From Mordavella massiliensis (GTDB lineage: Bacteria > Bacillota > Clostridia > Lachnospirales > Lachnospiraceae), in assembly GCF_016902415.1 (NCBI RefSeq), contig NZ_JACJLV010000028.1, forward strand, positions 1 through 36,139: 36,139 nt of DNA. The letters run 5' to 3'. The notes under the pieces were generated by a model. The model ran no database searches, was not told the DNA's origin, and worked only from the letters and a program-made list of their open reading frames with translations. How positions within the stretch are numbered: position 1 is the stretch's first letter; the number at the start of each line of letters is the position of its first letter. This document shows positions 8,001 to 15,814 of this stretch, piece by piece. A program made the position numbers and the translations under genes.

Positions 8001-11000
8001 ATTTACCGCCTACCTGCTCTCTGACCTTACAGTAAAGGAAGATGGCAGCTATGATTTCGATTCCGCAGAACCAGTGGTGATCGGGGAGAACGGGGCGACA
8101 GAAATGTTTACGGACGAGAAAGGATATGCCTGCAGTATTGCCCTTCCTTATGGTACATACCTTGTCCGGGAGACCACCACGCCCCATAATTACAAGCCGG
8201 TGGACGACTTTATCGTGCGGATTACAGAGCATAATCCAACTACGCCACAGGTATGGCGGGTGCTTCTGGACGAGGAATTTGAAGCAAAGCTGAAGATCAT
8301 CAAGCAGGATGATGAGACGAAAAAACCGGTGCTTCACAAAGGTACAGAGTTCCGGATCTATGATCTGGATAAGCAGGAATACGTTGAGCAGGTGACAACC
8401 TATCCTACAACAACGGTTCACAAGACATTCTTCACCGATGAGGAAGGCTACCTGATCCTGCCCCAGAATTTAAAAATCGGGCATTACCGGATTGAGGAAG
8501 TCACAGCGCCTTACGGATATACACTGAATGAGAACTATTTTGAAATTGCCGTGGATTCCGATACCGCTTACCAGATCGACCCGGTGTCCGGGGATGTGGT
8601 GATTGAGGCGGTTTATGAAAACCATCCGGTAAAAGGAAAGCTGAAAATCGTAAAACAGGGCGAAGTCCTGGACGGATTCAGCAAGGACTTTGTTTATGAA
8701 GTAGAAAACCTGGCAGGCGCAGTCTTTGAGGTGTATGCTGCGGAGGACATTTATACCGCTGACTTCCAGAAAGACGCAGAGGGGAACCGTATCTTGGAAT
8801 ACTCTGCCGGAGAGCTTGTGGGAACTGTGACTACCGATGAAAATGGGGAAGCATATCTTACTGACCTTCCTCTTGGAAGTTACAAGATTGTGGAAGCTAC
8901 CGCCCCGGAGGGCTTTGTACTAAATGGGGAAGCGCAGACAGTGACTTTTACATATAAAGACCAGGAGACGCCTGTAATCGAACAGGAAGCTGTTTTCCAG
9001 AATGAACGCCAGAAAGTGGAAGTGTCTGTGGTGAAAAAAGATGCAGAGACACAGGCAACCGTGGAAGGCGCAGTCTTTGGGCTGTATGCCAAAGAGGATA
9101 TTCTGGCACACGGCGAAGTGATTGTGAAAGCGGACATGCTGATTGGAAAAGCGCTGTCTGATGAAAACGGCAAAGCTGTATTTATGAATGACTTACCGTT
9201 TGGCCGCTACTATATCAAAGAAGAAGCCGCACCGGACGGGTATATTTCTTCCGATAAAGTGGTAGAAGTGACTGCAGAGTATCAGGGGCAGGAGATTCCC
9301 GTGGTGGAACTGGCATCTGAATATGAAAATGAGCCGACAAAGATTTCTGTGAAAAAGACGGATCTCACAACCGGCGTGGAGCTGGAAGGCGCAAAACTGA
9401 CCGTCCTTGACAAAGACGGGAATATCGTAGACAGTTGGACTTCCGTGAAAGGAGAGGAACACCTGATTGAGCGGCTGACCGTAGGCGAGACTTATACGCT
9501 TCGGGAAGAGCTGGCCCCTTATGGGTATCTGAAAGCGGAAGAAATCACTTTTACTGTGGAGGATACAGCGGAAATCCAGAAAGTGGAAATGAAAGACGAT
9601 GTTCCGGAAGGGACGCTGATCATCAATAAGAAGGGCGAGTTCCTGGAAGATGTGACACTTGTTGATACCATTGGCGGCTGGATCAGTCATATCTTTGAAT
9701 ATATCACCGGCGCTTTAAAAGATGTAACCTTTGAGGTATATGCCCTGGAGGACATCAAAGCGGCAGACGGAGAGAGCGAGGATTATTATAAGAAGGATGA
9801 GCTGATTGCCACGATTACCACAGATGAAACAGGCATTGCGAAGCTGTCTGGCCTTCCACTTGGAAAATACTATGTGAAAGAAAAGGAGACTGCGGAAGGC
9901 TATGTGCTGGACGGGGAAATCCGGGAAATTGACCTGACCTATGTGGATCAGGAGACAGCGGAAGTTACCTGGAATGGAGACTGGCAGAATAACCGCCAGA
10001 AGGCGGAAATATCTGTCCTGAAGAAAGAAAAGGATACTGACCGGGTACTGGAGGGCGCTGTGTTTGCCCTTTCCGCAAAAGAGGACATTACCAATAAAGA
10101 CGGGGATGTGGTTCTGGAAGCGGGAACCGTGATCGAGGAAAAAGCAACCGGGGAGGATGGAAAACTGACTTTTGAGGCGGATCTGCCCATTGGATTTTCC
10201 TATGTAGTGAAAGAGACTTCCCCGGCTCCAGGATTTGCCACCACAGACGAGGTGCAGGAGTTTACTTTTACAGCGGAATCTTCTGATAAAGCGACAGTTT
10301 CTTATGAATTTATCTTTGAGGATGAACCGACCGTCTTTGAATTTACCAAAACTTCCCTGACAGATGGAAAAGAAGTGGAGGGAGCGAAGCTGACTGTAAC
10401 CGATGAAAATGGCGAAGTTGTGGATGAATGGGTATCCGGCAAAGAGCCGCATATCATTAAGGAGCTGGTGGTCGGACAGACTTATACCATGACGGAAGTG
10501 CTTCCGGCTCCGGGGTATGTGACGGCGGAGAGCATCCAGTTTACCGTTGAGGACACCGCCGAAGTCCAGAAAATCGAGATGAAAGATGATGTGACAAAGG
10601 TAGAGATTTCTAAGACAGATATTGCCGGGAAGGAGCTGCCGGGAGCGAAGCTCACCATCCTGGACGAGAATGGCGAGGTAGTAGAGAGCTGGACTTCCAC
10701 GGAGGAACCGCATTATATCGAAATGCTTCCGATTGGCCGTTACATTCTCCATGAGGAGTCTGCGCCAGAGGGATATCTGGTGGCTGAGGATATAGAGTTT
10801 GAGGTGAAAGATACTGGTGAAATCCAGAAAGTCGTGATGAAAGATGAGGCGGCTCCAGAGGAAACACCGGAAGAACCGCAAAATCCGGTTGGGACAGATG
10901 CTCCGAAGACAGGAGATGATACGAATCTTTTATTCTGGACGGCACTGCTTGGCATTGGACTTTGCGGAACCGGCGCGGCATTTGTGATGAGAAGAAAAAG

Positions 11001-11007
11001 AAGATAA
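5059..11007 (+). CDS. Giant SpaA/Cna-B-type surface adhesin with sortase anchor
   Basis: This 1982-residue secreted protein begins with a signal peptide (MRKKRKAARLISGCMALVSL..., cleavage near VSAAE). An acidic linker spans about 140-200. A thioester-domain-like region follows (YCIQP with C279; VTHLAASYA at 335-343). After it come about 13 beta-sandwich repeats, each ending in an APEGY-like motif (APEGYRLN, APEGYVRN, APYGYTLN, APDGYISS, SAPEGYLVA and others) typical of SpaA/Cna-B domains that form internal isopeptide bonds. The C-terminus is a sorting signal: APKTG at 1948-1952, a hydrophobic helix and RRKRR. The cell-wall protein sits just upstream of the coupling-protein genes, so a role in mating contact is plausible. 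Binding partner unknown. Confidence 0.93.
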   Translation: MRKKRKAARLISGCMALVSLLSAVVSPMMVSAAESPTERVPYYEEVKDQLDMDEVVTAHDYEVTVGASFDINCDFSGIEIPDNKKVKVTFQEALNEDGDPFATDHEDTYQAVYYVEPQTTSHPMYQISRNITVKEAAASEEVKDSGTEASPGQDKKESEPESSDEEGESETPAEMHSEEEFDKALERSEDQKTVDEDSGLTLGEVLLQAADQGVDIQSLEVGESVTFTAQAPRARAARATQSVTITQGSYYYYADYGLGSYVTAPFTVKFGNVSATAYCIQPSKPGPGSGTYQITKLEGKQELAKTIYYGTEASGAAYFFNSHHKDFSAGKRFIVTHLAASYANDSSDAFYGTNSTGEALAMELYHYAVSQPEIPNVEMSFSNSNVTAYVDGGQQRTEDITFKASSQQTITMDLPDGVKLHNISTGKTSAAGAKVTISGGTKFYLTAPLTQTKDVSGSWSAKMQGSITKDYSAYKITTGSSYQDIALVFGEGVEDEKYVSFSVKWLELAKVEIIKVDSRHENAKLSGAVFGIYSDPDCTKLITEMPATDENGSSIAEIVKTQDTVYLKEIQAPEGYRLNTAGYNVKLIANDTASVTVPDQEQMGELTIYKEGQVLTGADVTEEGVTFRYEDRRQEGAVYNVYAGEDIVTAYGAKIYSKGDLVKGNLTTDDNGSAVLKNLHLGTYVIREVQAPENFYNAGEEKTVTLSYAGQNVETVFSESTFHNDRQKAEVSVLKKDKDTLNPLDGGVFGLYAGSDINNADGSVVVSKGTLIEKAVTGEDGKAVFTADLPIGFSFDVKEIQAPEGYVRNQEDVYSFTFSYTNDSEAKVTFTHTFVNERVNATIKLQKKDAETNQAVPQGDATLENAVYGLYARKDIVHPDGATGVIYKAGERVATLTTDENGEASVENLYLGEYFVKEITPPVGYLADESEHDLVCSYEGDLTATVERECVSLEQVKKQPFEIIKAANNGETDADLLSGAGFTAYLLSDLTVKEDGSYDFDSAEPVVIGENGATEMFTDEKGYACSIALPYGTYLVRETTTPHNYKPVDDFIVRITEHNPTTPQVWRVLLDEEFEAKLKIIKQDDETKKPVLHKGTEFRIYDLDKQEYVEQVTTYPTTTVHKTFFTDEEGYLILPQNLKIGHYRIEEVTAPYGYTLNENYFEIAVDSDTAYQIDPVSGDVVIEAVYENHPVKGKLKIVKQGEVLDGFSKDFVYEVENLAGAVFEVYAAEDIYTADFQKDAEGNRILEYSAGELVGTVTTDENGEAYLTDLPLGSYKIVEATAPEGFVLNGEAQTVTFTYKDQETPVIEQEAVFQNERQKVEVSVVKKDAETQATVEGAVFGLYAKEDILAHGEVIVKADMLIGKALSDENGKAVFMNDLPFGRYYIKEEAAPDGYISSDKVVEVTAEYQGQEIPVVELASEYENEPTKISVKKTDLTTGVELEGAKLTVLDKDGNIVDSWTSVKGEEHLIERLTVGETYTLREELAPYGYLKAEEITFTVEDTAEIQKVEMKDDVPEGTLIINKKGEFLEDVTLVDTIGGWISHIFEYITGALKDVTFEVYALEDIKAADGESEDYYKKDELIATITTDETGIAKLSGLPLGKYYVKEKETAEGYVLDGEIREIDLTYVDQETAEVTWNGDWQNNRQKAEISVLKKEKDTDRVLEGAVFALSAKEDITNKDGDVVLEAGTVIEEKATGEDGKLTFEADLPIGFSYVVKETSPAPGFATTDEVQEFTFTAESSDKATVSYEFIFEDEPTVFEFTKTSLTDGKEVEGAKLTVTDENGEVVDEWVSGKEPHIIKELVVGQTYTMTEVLPAPGYVTAESIQFTVEDTAEVQKIEMKDDVTKVEISKTDIAGKELPGAKLTILDENGEVVESWTSTEEPHYIEMLPIGRYILHEESAPEGYLVAEDIEFEVKDTGEIQKVVMKDEAAPEETPEEPQNPVGTDAPKTGDDTNLLFWTALLGIGLCGTGAAFVMRRKRR

Positions 11008-11016
11008 AGGGAAGAG

Positions 11017-11057
11017 AGCAGGCGTTTACCGTATCGGTAGGCGCCTGCGGCTGTTTT
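11017..11057 (+). terminator. Hairpin with T-run after the adhesin
   Basis: GCAGGCG...CCG pairs with CGG...CGCCTGC (about 11018-11048) and TTTTT follows at 11053-11057. The ribosome binding site and ATG (11077) of the next gene come within 20 bases. Confidence 0.7.
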
Positions 11058-11076
11058 TGGAAAGGATGCAGGGATT

Positions 11077-11373
11077 ATGGAAAAAGCAAAGTATGTGATC
11101 GATCCGAAGGCGGCACTTCCAGGACGCATCTACCAGAAGGACAGACCATGGTCCTGTGCATATTGTTACTGGTGGGGAAAAGCCGGATGCACAAAAAGCG
11201 ATTGCTGGTACCTGGAGCCGGTGAAACCAGAGAAGCCGAAGTCTGATGTATCGAAAAACTGTAAGGATTGTCCTTACGGGAAGCATCTGCCGTGTATCGG
11301 ATATTGTATCGCAGAAATCTATCGGGAATTGAAATCTACAGGAAGGAAGGTGGTTGATTGCAGGATGAAGTAA
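11077..11373 (+). CDS. Cysteine-rich small protein
   Basis: This 98-residue protein has nine cysteines, mostly in CxxC-type pairs (SCAYC, CTKSDC, CKDC, CIGYC), suggesting metal binding. I do not recognise the family with certainty. The gene directly follows the terminator-like hairpin at 11017-11057, with AAAGGA about ten bases before ATG 11077. It overlaps the start of the pcfB-like gene by 16 bases, so it is probably cotranslated with it and belongs to the conjugation operon. Confidence 0.7.
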   Translation: MEKAKYVIDPKAALPGRIYQKDRPWSCAYCYWWGKAGCTKSDCWYLEPVKPEKPKSDVSKNCKDCPYGKHLPCIGYCIAEIYRELKSTGRKVVDCRMK

Positions 11374-11915
11374 ATGAGAAAACAATTGCGCTGTGTGTAC
11401 AGTGCGGCCGTATGACGGCGGGTGTTCTGAAAGCTGCTATGCGGAAATATCTGAATGGGGCAGAACGCCATAAGCAAAAAAAGGTTCAGAGACGCCAGGC
11501 GGTGAAGAATGGCCGTGCTCAGGAGCGGAGCAGGGCAAAAGAACGCCGAAAGCTGGAAAAAAAGCAGCCTCACGGGAAACAGACGATGAAGCAGCTGATG
11601 GCGAAAGGCGCCCAGCTTACGAATATTCTGATCACGGATGATAATATAAAATCTTTTGACCGGGTTGCCAGGAAATACGGGATTGATTACAGCCTGAAAC
11701 GTGACAGCAGTATCAGCCCGCCAAAGTATATGGTGTTCTTTAAGGCAAAAGACGTGGATGTGATGACGGCAGCTTTTAAAGAATATACAGGGATTACGCT
11801 GAAAAAATCAAAAAAGCCGTCTGTCCGGAAGAAGCTGCAGAAAGCCATGCAGAGGCTGGCAAAGCATCGTGAGCGTGTAAAAACCCGGCAGAAGGATCGG
11901 GGTCAGGAACGATGA
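11358..11915 (+). CDS. PcfB family conjugation protein (DUF3801)
   Basis: This 185-residue basic protein begins MQDEVNEKTIALCVQCGRM and has a middle domain LTNILITDDNIKSFDRVARKYGIDYSLKRD, matching the PcfB/DUF3801 pattern. It has a lysine/arginine-rich tail. PcfB of pCF10 helps link the relaxosome to the VirD4 coupling protein. The start is TTG at 11358, supported by the conserved N-terminus and by AAGGAAGGTGG just upstream. Its stop overlaps the coupling-protein start in ATGA, indicating tight translational coupling. Confidence 0.85.
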   Translation: MQDEVNEKTIALCVQCGRMTAGVLKAAMRKYLNGAERHKQKKVQRRQAVKNGRAQERSRAKERRKLEKKQPHGKQTMKQLMAKGAQLTNILITDDNIKSFDRVARKYGIDYSLKRDSSISPPKYMVFFKAKDVDVMTAAFKEYTGITLKKSKKPSVRKKLQKAMQRLAKHRERVKTRQKDRGQER

Positions 11916-13723
11916 AGGAAAAGTGGACCAGGATCCTGGTACTCAATCTTCCTTATTTCATCATGTTTTACCTGGTCAACCGGGGTGCCTGGCTGTTCCG
12001 ACATTGTACCGGAGACAGTCAGATAGAAAGGCTTGGCGTTATGCTGATAAATTTTCAGCTGGCGTTCACGCACTTGCTGCCGAGCTTTTATTTTACGGAT
12101 CTTCTTGCGGGAACTGTAGCTGCAGTGTTTTTGAAACTTGCAGTTGTGTACCGGGGAAAAAACGCAAAAAAGTTCCGGCACGGAGAAGAATATGGCTCCG
12201 CCCGATGGGGAACTGCGGAGGACATCAAGCCATTTATAGATCCGGTTTTTGAGAATAACATCATCCTGACACAGACGGAGCGGCTGACAATGAACAGCAG
12301 GCCGAAGTTTCCGAAGTATGCCAGGAATAAAAATGTGATCGTGATTGGAGGATCCGGTTCCGGAAAGACTCGCTTCTATGTGAAGCCGAACCTGATGCAG
12401 ATGACCCGGAAAGTCTCCTATGTAGTGACAGATCCGAAGGGAACCATCATAGTGGAGTGCGGACGGATGCTGGTCCGGCATGGGTATCGGATCAAGGTAT
12501 TCAATACGATCAATTTTACAAAGTCAATGCATTATAATCCGTTCCATTATATCCGTTCTGAAAAAGATATCCTGAAACTGGTCAATACCATTATCGCGAA
12601 TACAAAAGGTGAAGGAGAAAAAGCCACAGAGGATTTCTGGGTGAAAGCAGAGCGTCTGCTTTATACAGCATTGATCGGATATATCTGGTACGAAGCCCCG
12701 GAGGAAGAACAAAATTTTTCTACATTGCTGGAATTCATTAATGCCAGTGAGACCAGAGAGGATGACGAGGAGTTTAAGAATGCGGTGGACGAACTGTTTG
12801 AGGAATTAGAGGCAGAAAACCCGGAACATTTTGCTGTCCGGCAGTATCGCAAATATAAGCTGGCGGCCGGCAAGACAGCTAAGAGTATTCTGATCAGCTG
12901 CGGAGCGAGGCTGGCACCTTTTGATATTGCGGAACTCAGGGAACTGACCAGTTACGATGAGATGGAACTGGATCTTCTTGGAGACAGGAAGACGGCAATG
13001 TTCGTGATCATTTCTGATACCGACGACACGTTTAATTTTCTTGTCGCGATCATGTATTCACAGTTGTTCAATCTGTTATGTGACAGGGCGGATGACTTAT
13101 ACGGCGGGAGGCTTCCGTATCATGTGCGGCTTTTGCTGGACGAGTTCAGTAATATCGGGCAGATCCCGAAATTTGACAAACTGATCGCCACGATCCGAAG
13201 CAGAGAAATCTCTGCTTCGATCATCCTACAGTCCCAGAGTCAGCTGAAGACGATCTACCGGGATGCGGCAGAAACAATTCTTGGCAACTGTGATACCGTC
13301 TTGTTCCTTGGCGGGAAAGAGAGCAGTACATTGAAAGAAATCTCAGAGACACTGGGGAAAGAGACGATTGATCTTTATAATACCTCTGATACGAGAGGAC
13401 AGAATCCGTCTTACGGGATGAATTACCAGAAGACCGGCCACGAACTGATGAGCCGGGATGAGCTGGCAGTAATGCCGGGAGATAAGTGCATCCTGCAGCT
13501 GCGCGGAGTGCGCTCGTTTTACAGTGATAAGTTTGATATCACGAAACACAGGCGTTACCGGGAACTGTCAGATTTTGATAAAAACAACGAGTTCCATATC
13601 GAAGAGTATCTGGAACACAGGCTTGTGCTTCCGCAGGAGGAAGCCTTTGAATTTTATGAGTATGAACTGTCGCCGGAAGAGATTGAAGCGGCGGAAAAGG
13701 AGGTGATGGAAGATGTAGGATGA
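11912..13723 (+). CDS. VirD4/TraG type IV coupling protein
   Basis: This 603-residue membrane ATPase brings the relaxase-DNA complex to the secretion channel. Two N-terminal membrane helices (about 8-30 and 50-80) precede the ATPase domain. Walker A is GGSGSGKT (146-153), and Walker B has D410/E411 in LLLDEFSNIGQIPKF. The late motif SQLKTIYRDAAETILGNCD is typical of the family. Length is normal. It overlaps the PcfB-like gene by four bases. In related elements the maff2 gene follows; here that gene is split by the nested element. Confidence 0.95.
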   Translation: MKEKWTRILVLNLPYFIMFYLVNRGAWLFRHCTGDSQIERLGVMLINFQLAFTHLLPSFYFTDLLAGTVAAVFLKLAVVYRGKNAKKFRHGEEYGSARWGTAEDIKPFIDPVFENNIILTQTERLTMNSRPKFPKYARNKNVIVIGGSGSGKTRFYVKPNLMQMTRKVSYVVTDPKGTIIVECGRMLVRHGYRIKVFNTINFTKSMHYNPFHYIRSEKDILKLVNTIIANTKGEGEKATEDFWVKAERLLYTALIGYIWYEAPEEEQNFSTLLEFINASETREDDEEFKNAVDELFEELEAENPEHFAVRQYRKYKLAAGKTAKSILISCGARLAPFDIAELRELTSYDEMELDLLGDRKTAMFVIISDTDDTFNFLVAIMYSQLFNLLCDRADDLYGGRLPYHVRLLLDEFSNIGQIPKFDKLIATIRSREISASIILQSQSQLKTIYRDAAETILGNCDTVLFLGGKESSTLKEISETLGKETIDLYNTSDTRGQNPSYGMNYQKTGHELMSRDELAVMPGDKCILQLRGVRSFYSDKFDITKHRRYRELSDFDKNNEFHIEEYLEHRLVLPQEEAFEFYEYELSPEEIEAAEKEVMEDVG

Positions 13724-13830
13724 TGTGCATATAGCTGACGAAAGAATAAGCTTTTGTCTGGATGCGTAGTATTCTGCCCCTGAAATTCAGGCCGGAAGAA
13801 TAAATCAGATATCGATTTTTAGGTTTGGGA

Positions 13831-13854
13831 CCGTCCGTATGGACGGGTTTTTTT
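13831..13854 (+). terminator. Hairpin with T-run after the coupling-protein gene
   Basis: CCGTCC (13831-13836), GTAT loop, GGACGG (13841-13846), then GTTTTTTT. A TGGAGG ribosome binding site begins at once (13855-13860), the same arrangement as at other junctions of this operon. Confidence 0.7.
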
Positions 13855-13867
13855 ATGGAGGAAAACC

Positions 13868-13918
13868 ATGGAAATTCGTATCAGGTCCCCGACCAGGGGA
13901 TACGGATTTATGGCCTGA
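13868..13918 (+). CDS. Possible 16-residue leader peptide
   Basis: ATG 13868, seven bases after GGAGG, opens a short frame MEIRIRSPTRGYGFMA. It stands between the terminator-like hairpin and the broken maff2 gene, where no longer gene fits. Its only support is the good ribosome binding site and the hairpin-T-run-RBS layout shared with real genes of this operon. It could be a leader peptide coupled to maff2, or chance. Confidence 0.3.
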   Translation: MEIRIRSPTRGYGFMA

Positions 13919-13938
13919 ATAAGAGGGAAAGGAGAGAA

Positions 13939-13972
13939 AAAAGCGCTGACAGGCTGAAAAAAAGGCGCTTTT
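13939..13972 (+). promoter_or_regulatory. Stem-loop just before maff2
   Basis: AAAAGCGC (13939-13946) pairs with GCGCTTTT (13965-13972). An alternative pairing, CTGACA with TGTCAG, uses neighbouring bases. It ends 15 bases before the maff2 ATG, which lacks an obvious ribosome binding site, so the stem may control its translation. Confidence 0.35.
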
Positions 13973-13987
13973 GTCAGTTGTGCGTAT

Positions 13988-14128
13988 ATGAGTTTTTTTA
14001 CAAGCGCTGTTAATATCCTTCAGACATTAGTGGTCGCAATCGGCGCCGGTCTTGGCGTATGGGGCGTGATAAATTTGATGGAAGGGTATGGAAATGACAA
14101 TCCCGGGGCTAATGCTCATGTACGGTAA
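13988..14128 (+). pseudogene. maff2: maff2 5' fragment, interrupted by the nested element
   Basis: The first 42 codons (MSFFTSAVNILQTLV... to NPGAN) are the N-terminal half of a Maff2-family small membrane protein, which normally lies between VirD4 and the VirB6-like gene. At 14114 the frame enters the nested element and stops four codons later (AHVR-stop at 14126-14128). The rest of the gene is at 23404-23496. Joining 14113 to 23404 restores a 72-codon protein. Maff2 proteins have two predicted membrane helices; a pilin or channel role is often suggested but not settled. Confidence 0.85.
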
Positions 14129-14133
14129 AGTAG
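14114..14133 (+). repeat. Left terminal inverted repeat of the nested element
   Basis: It starts with the shared crossover dinucleotide GC and matches the right end (23386-23405, reverse complement) at 16 of 20 positions, with GCTnATGT and TAAAG conserved. This is the expected layout of serine-recombinase attachment-site arms. Confidence 0.7.
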
Positions 14134-14221
14134 CACTATAATATTACAGACAACCGCCCTACTATTTCGTATAACGCAGGGATAGAAACAAGATTACATA
14201 AGCAATTTGTGAAATAGTACA

Positions 14222-14250
14222 TTGACACACATAGTAATGTCGGATATAAT
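14222..14250 (+). promoter_or_regulatory. Consensus promoter and operator of the PadR operon
   Basis: TTGACA (14222-14227), a 17-base spacer and TATAAT (14245-14250) make a perfect sigma-A promoter. An ACAT-AGTA-ATGT dyad (14229-14240) sits in the spacer and resembles the ATGT/ACAT half-sites bound by PadR-type repressors, so autorepression is likely. A wider 9-bp inverted repeat (TACTATTTC 14160-14168, GAAATAGTA 14211-14219) lies upstream. The expected start near 14257 leaves a leader of only about 13 bases. Confidence 0.75.
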
Positions 14251-14269
14251 GTGCATGGAGGTGAAGCAA

Positions 14270-14617
14270 ATGCCGGAGCAGAACATCAACAGCGATTTAA
14301 TCCGTGGGCATATAGATACCATAATTCTTAAAATATTAAGAGATGGCGACAATTACGGCTACGAGATTATGAAAGCTGTATCCATGAACAGCAACAATGA
14401 ATATGAATTGAAAGAGCCGTCTTTATATACAAGCCTAAAGCGTCTTGAGAAACAAGGCCATATTGTTAGCTATTGGGGCGACCAATCGCAAGGCGGGCGG
14501 CGAAAGTATTATCATATTACGGACAGCGGTAACGCCGCCTATGAAAAAGCACTTTCGGAATGGCTGCATGCAAAAAAAATTATTACTATGCTTCTGCAAG
14601 GAGGTAAGGACGAATGA
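14270..14617 (+). CDS. PadR family transcriptional regulator
   Basis: This 115-residue protein has the PadR winged helix: GHIDTIILKILRDGDNYGYE, then EPSLYTSLKRLEKQGHI and a wing GGRRKYYHITDSG. ATG 14270 is chosen because GGAGGTG precedes it; an in-frame TTG at 14222 lies inside the promoter. PadR proteins are usually small-molecule-sensing repressors of a neighbouring membrane or efflux operon. Its last codons overlap the next gene (ATGA), so regulator and membrane protein are coupled. The DNA here is visibly AT-richer than the mobilization genes downstream, marking this as separately acquired cargo. Confidence 0.92.
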   Translation: MPEQNINSDLIRGHIDTIILKILRDGDNYGYEIMKAVSMNSNNEYELKEPSLYTSLKRLEKQGHIVSYWGDQSQGGRRKYYHITDSGNAAYEKALSEWLHAKKIITMLLQGGKDE

Positions 14618-15279
14618 TAGATTTACAAAAATATGTTGACGGCTTATTCCGGCACCAGCGTTTAACGCCGGAGGTAAAAGACCTAAAGGAAGAAATATTG
14701 AGCAATATGATTGCAAAGCGGGACGATTTGATTGCACAGGGATTGAGTGCAGAAAAGGCAACCGAGAAAGCAAAGGAAAGTTTGTCAGCGATTGATTATC
14801 TGATAGACGGAAATCAGCTTACCGATGTTGGCAAATATCATTTGGAATGTATGCAAACACTATTGCTCAACTGTATTATTTTTTGGATTTTTTCCTTGCC
14901 GCTTCTTTTTACCCATTATGCGCTAACCAGTTATATCGGGCTTTTATGTGTTATCATTTCTGGCTGCGCTTACATTCTGAGCAAAGATAAAAAAGAAAAA
15001 GTCATTGCTTTTCTATCGCTTTCAGCGAGTGAACACAGAAGAAAAGTCGCATGGACTATTTGGAGTGTATTTTTTCTTGTAGCTGTCGGAACGATGGCAG
15101 CGTTGACATTTGGAAGTGATATTTGGTTTGGCAGACCTCTGAATATTACAGGCCCATATCAAATGGCAAATATTGCAGTACGGTTTTATCTGCCGCTATT
15201 GACCATTATCATTCCTATTACAATCAGCAGTTTTTCAAAAATACTGCTGAAATGCAGAAAGGGGCATGAAGATGAATAA
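14614..15279 (+). CDS. Membrane protein with HAAS/permease-prefix-like N-terminus
   Basis: This 221-residue protein has a helical N-terminal domain (DLQKYVDGLFRHQRLTPEVKDLKEEILSNM...AKESLSAIDYLIDG) of the HAAS/DUF1700 or permease-prefix type, normally found beside PadR regulators. Four hydrophobic segments follow (about 88-105, 108-125, 145-168, 190-212). It overlaps the PadR gene by four bases, and the DUF4825-like gene begins just before its end. In such operons the helical domain is thought to act as a sensor or adapter for membrane proteins. The substrate is unknown; no transporter ATPase is present in the element. Confidence 0.75.
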   Translation: MIDLQKYVDGLFRHQRLTPEVKDLKEEILSNMIAKRDDLIAQGLSAEKATEKAKESLSAIDYLIDGNQLTDVGKYHLECMQTLLLNCIIFWIFSLPLLFTHYALTSYIGLLCVIISGCAYILSKDKKEKVIAFLSLSASEHRRKVAWTIWSVFFLVAVGTMAALTFGSDIWFGRPLNITGPYQMANIAVRFYLPLLTIIIPITISSFSKILLKCRKGHEDE

Positions 15280-15814
15280 GAAAAGTAAAATTATTATCGG
15301 ACTTCTCGCTGTTGCAGTTGTTTTGTTCTGCGTAATCCAGTTTTGGATTATTCCCGCCAATCAAGCAAGACAAGAAGCTTACGCCCAAAATCAGACGGAC
15401 GCTTTAACACATGACATTTCTGCGATTGAAGATTATAAAACTGCATATTTGGGGGACGCGAACAATGTTAGAGACTTATTTGGAAATTTACCATTAAACA
15501 ATATTCCAAGGCAGTTTGAAATCAATTCTGATGACTGTACTTTAACAGTGAACTATCTTGATACTGTTTGGAACATCGGAGAGGATAAGGTACAAAGAGA
15601 TTTAATCTATAATACCGTTGCGGCTATGGCGGCGATTGATAATTTGTCGGGAATAACCTATAACTTTTCCGGTGATAGCTATTCCTTTGAACGAACGCAA
15701 ATTGAAGATATATTCGGCGCTCCCTTGTCAAATCTGCTTGAACAGGAGAAGTGGAGCAACGATGTACAAGACAAACTAAAGGATACGGATTTTGTTGAAC
15801 AATTTTATAAATAG
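15272..15814 (+). CDS. DUF4825-like membrane-anchored extracytoplasmic protein
   Basis: This 180-residue protein has one N-terminal membrane anchor (IIIGLLAVAVVLFCVIQFW) and an outside domain (DISAIEDYKTAYLGDANNVRDLFGNLPL...) resembling DUF4825. That domain occurs in clostridial envelope proteins, some linked to BlaR-type peptidases. ATG 15272 is preferred over 15266 because AAAGGGG needs about seven bases of spacing. It is the third gene of the PadR operon, and its stop lies just before the switch to GC-rich mobilization DNA. A sensing or protective role at the cell envelope is inferred. Confidence 0.7.
   Translation: MNKKSKIIIGLLAVAVVLFCVIQFWIIPANQARQEAYAQNQTDALTHDISAIEDYKTAYLGDANNVRDLFGNLPLNNIPRQFEINSDDCTLTVNYLDTVWNIGEDKVQRDLIYNTVAAMAAIDNLSGITYNFSGDSYSFERTQIEDIFGAPLSNLLEQEKWSNDVQDKLKDTDFVEQFYK

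Noticed and set aside
6590-10850. Regular repeats considered as a CRISPR or tandem DNA array
   Set aside because: The periodicity is protein-level SpaA/Cna-B domains in one long reading frame, not short identical repeats with spacers.
9715-10881. 388-codon minus-strand open frame, and similar ones at 7912-8421 and 9193-9690
   Set aside because: They lie wholly inside the repetitive adhesin gene, have no ribosome binding sites and read as biased shadow protein of the opposite strand.
13825-14013. 62-codon frame spanning the terminator-like hairpin before maff2
   Set aside because: Starts upstream of the hairpin and overlaps maff2 in another frame; it has no ribosome binding site.
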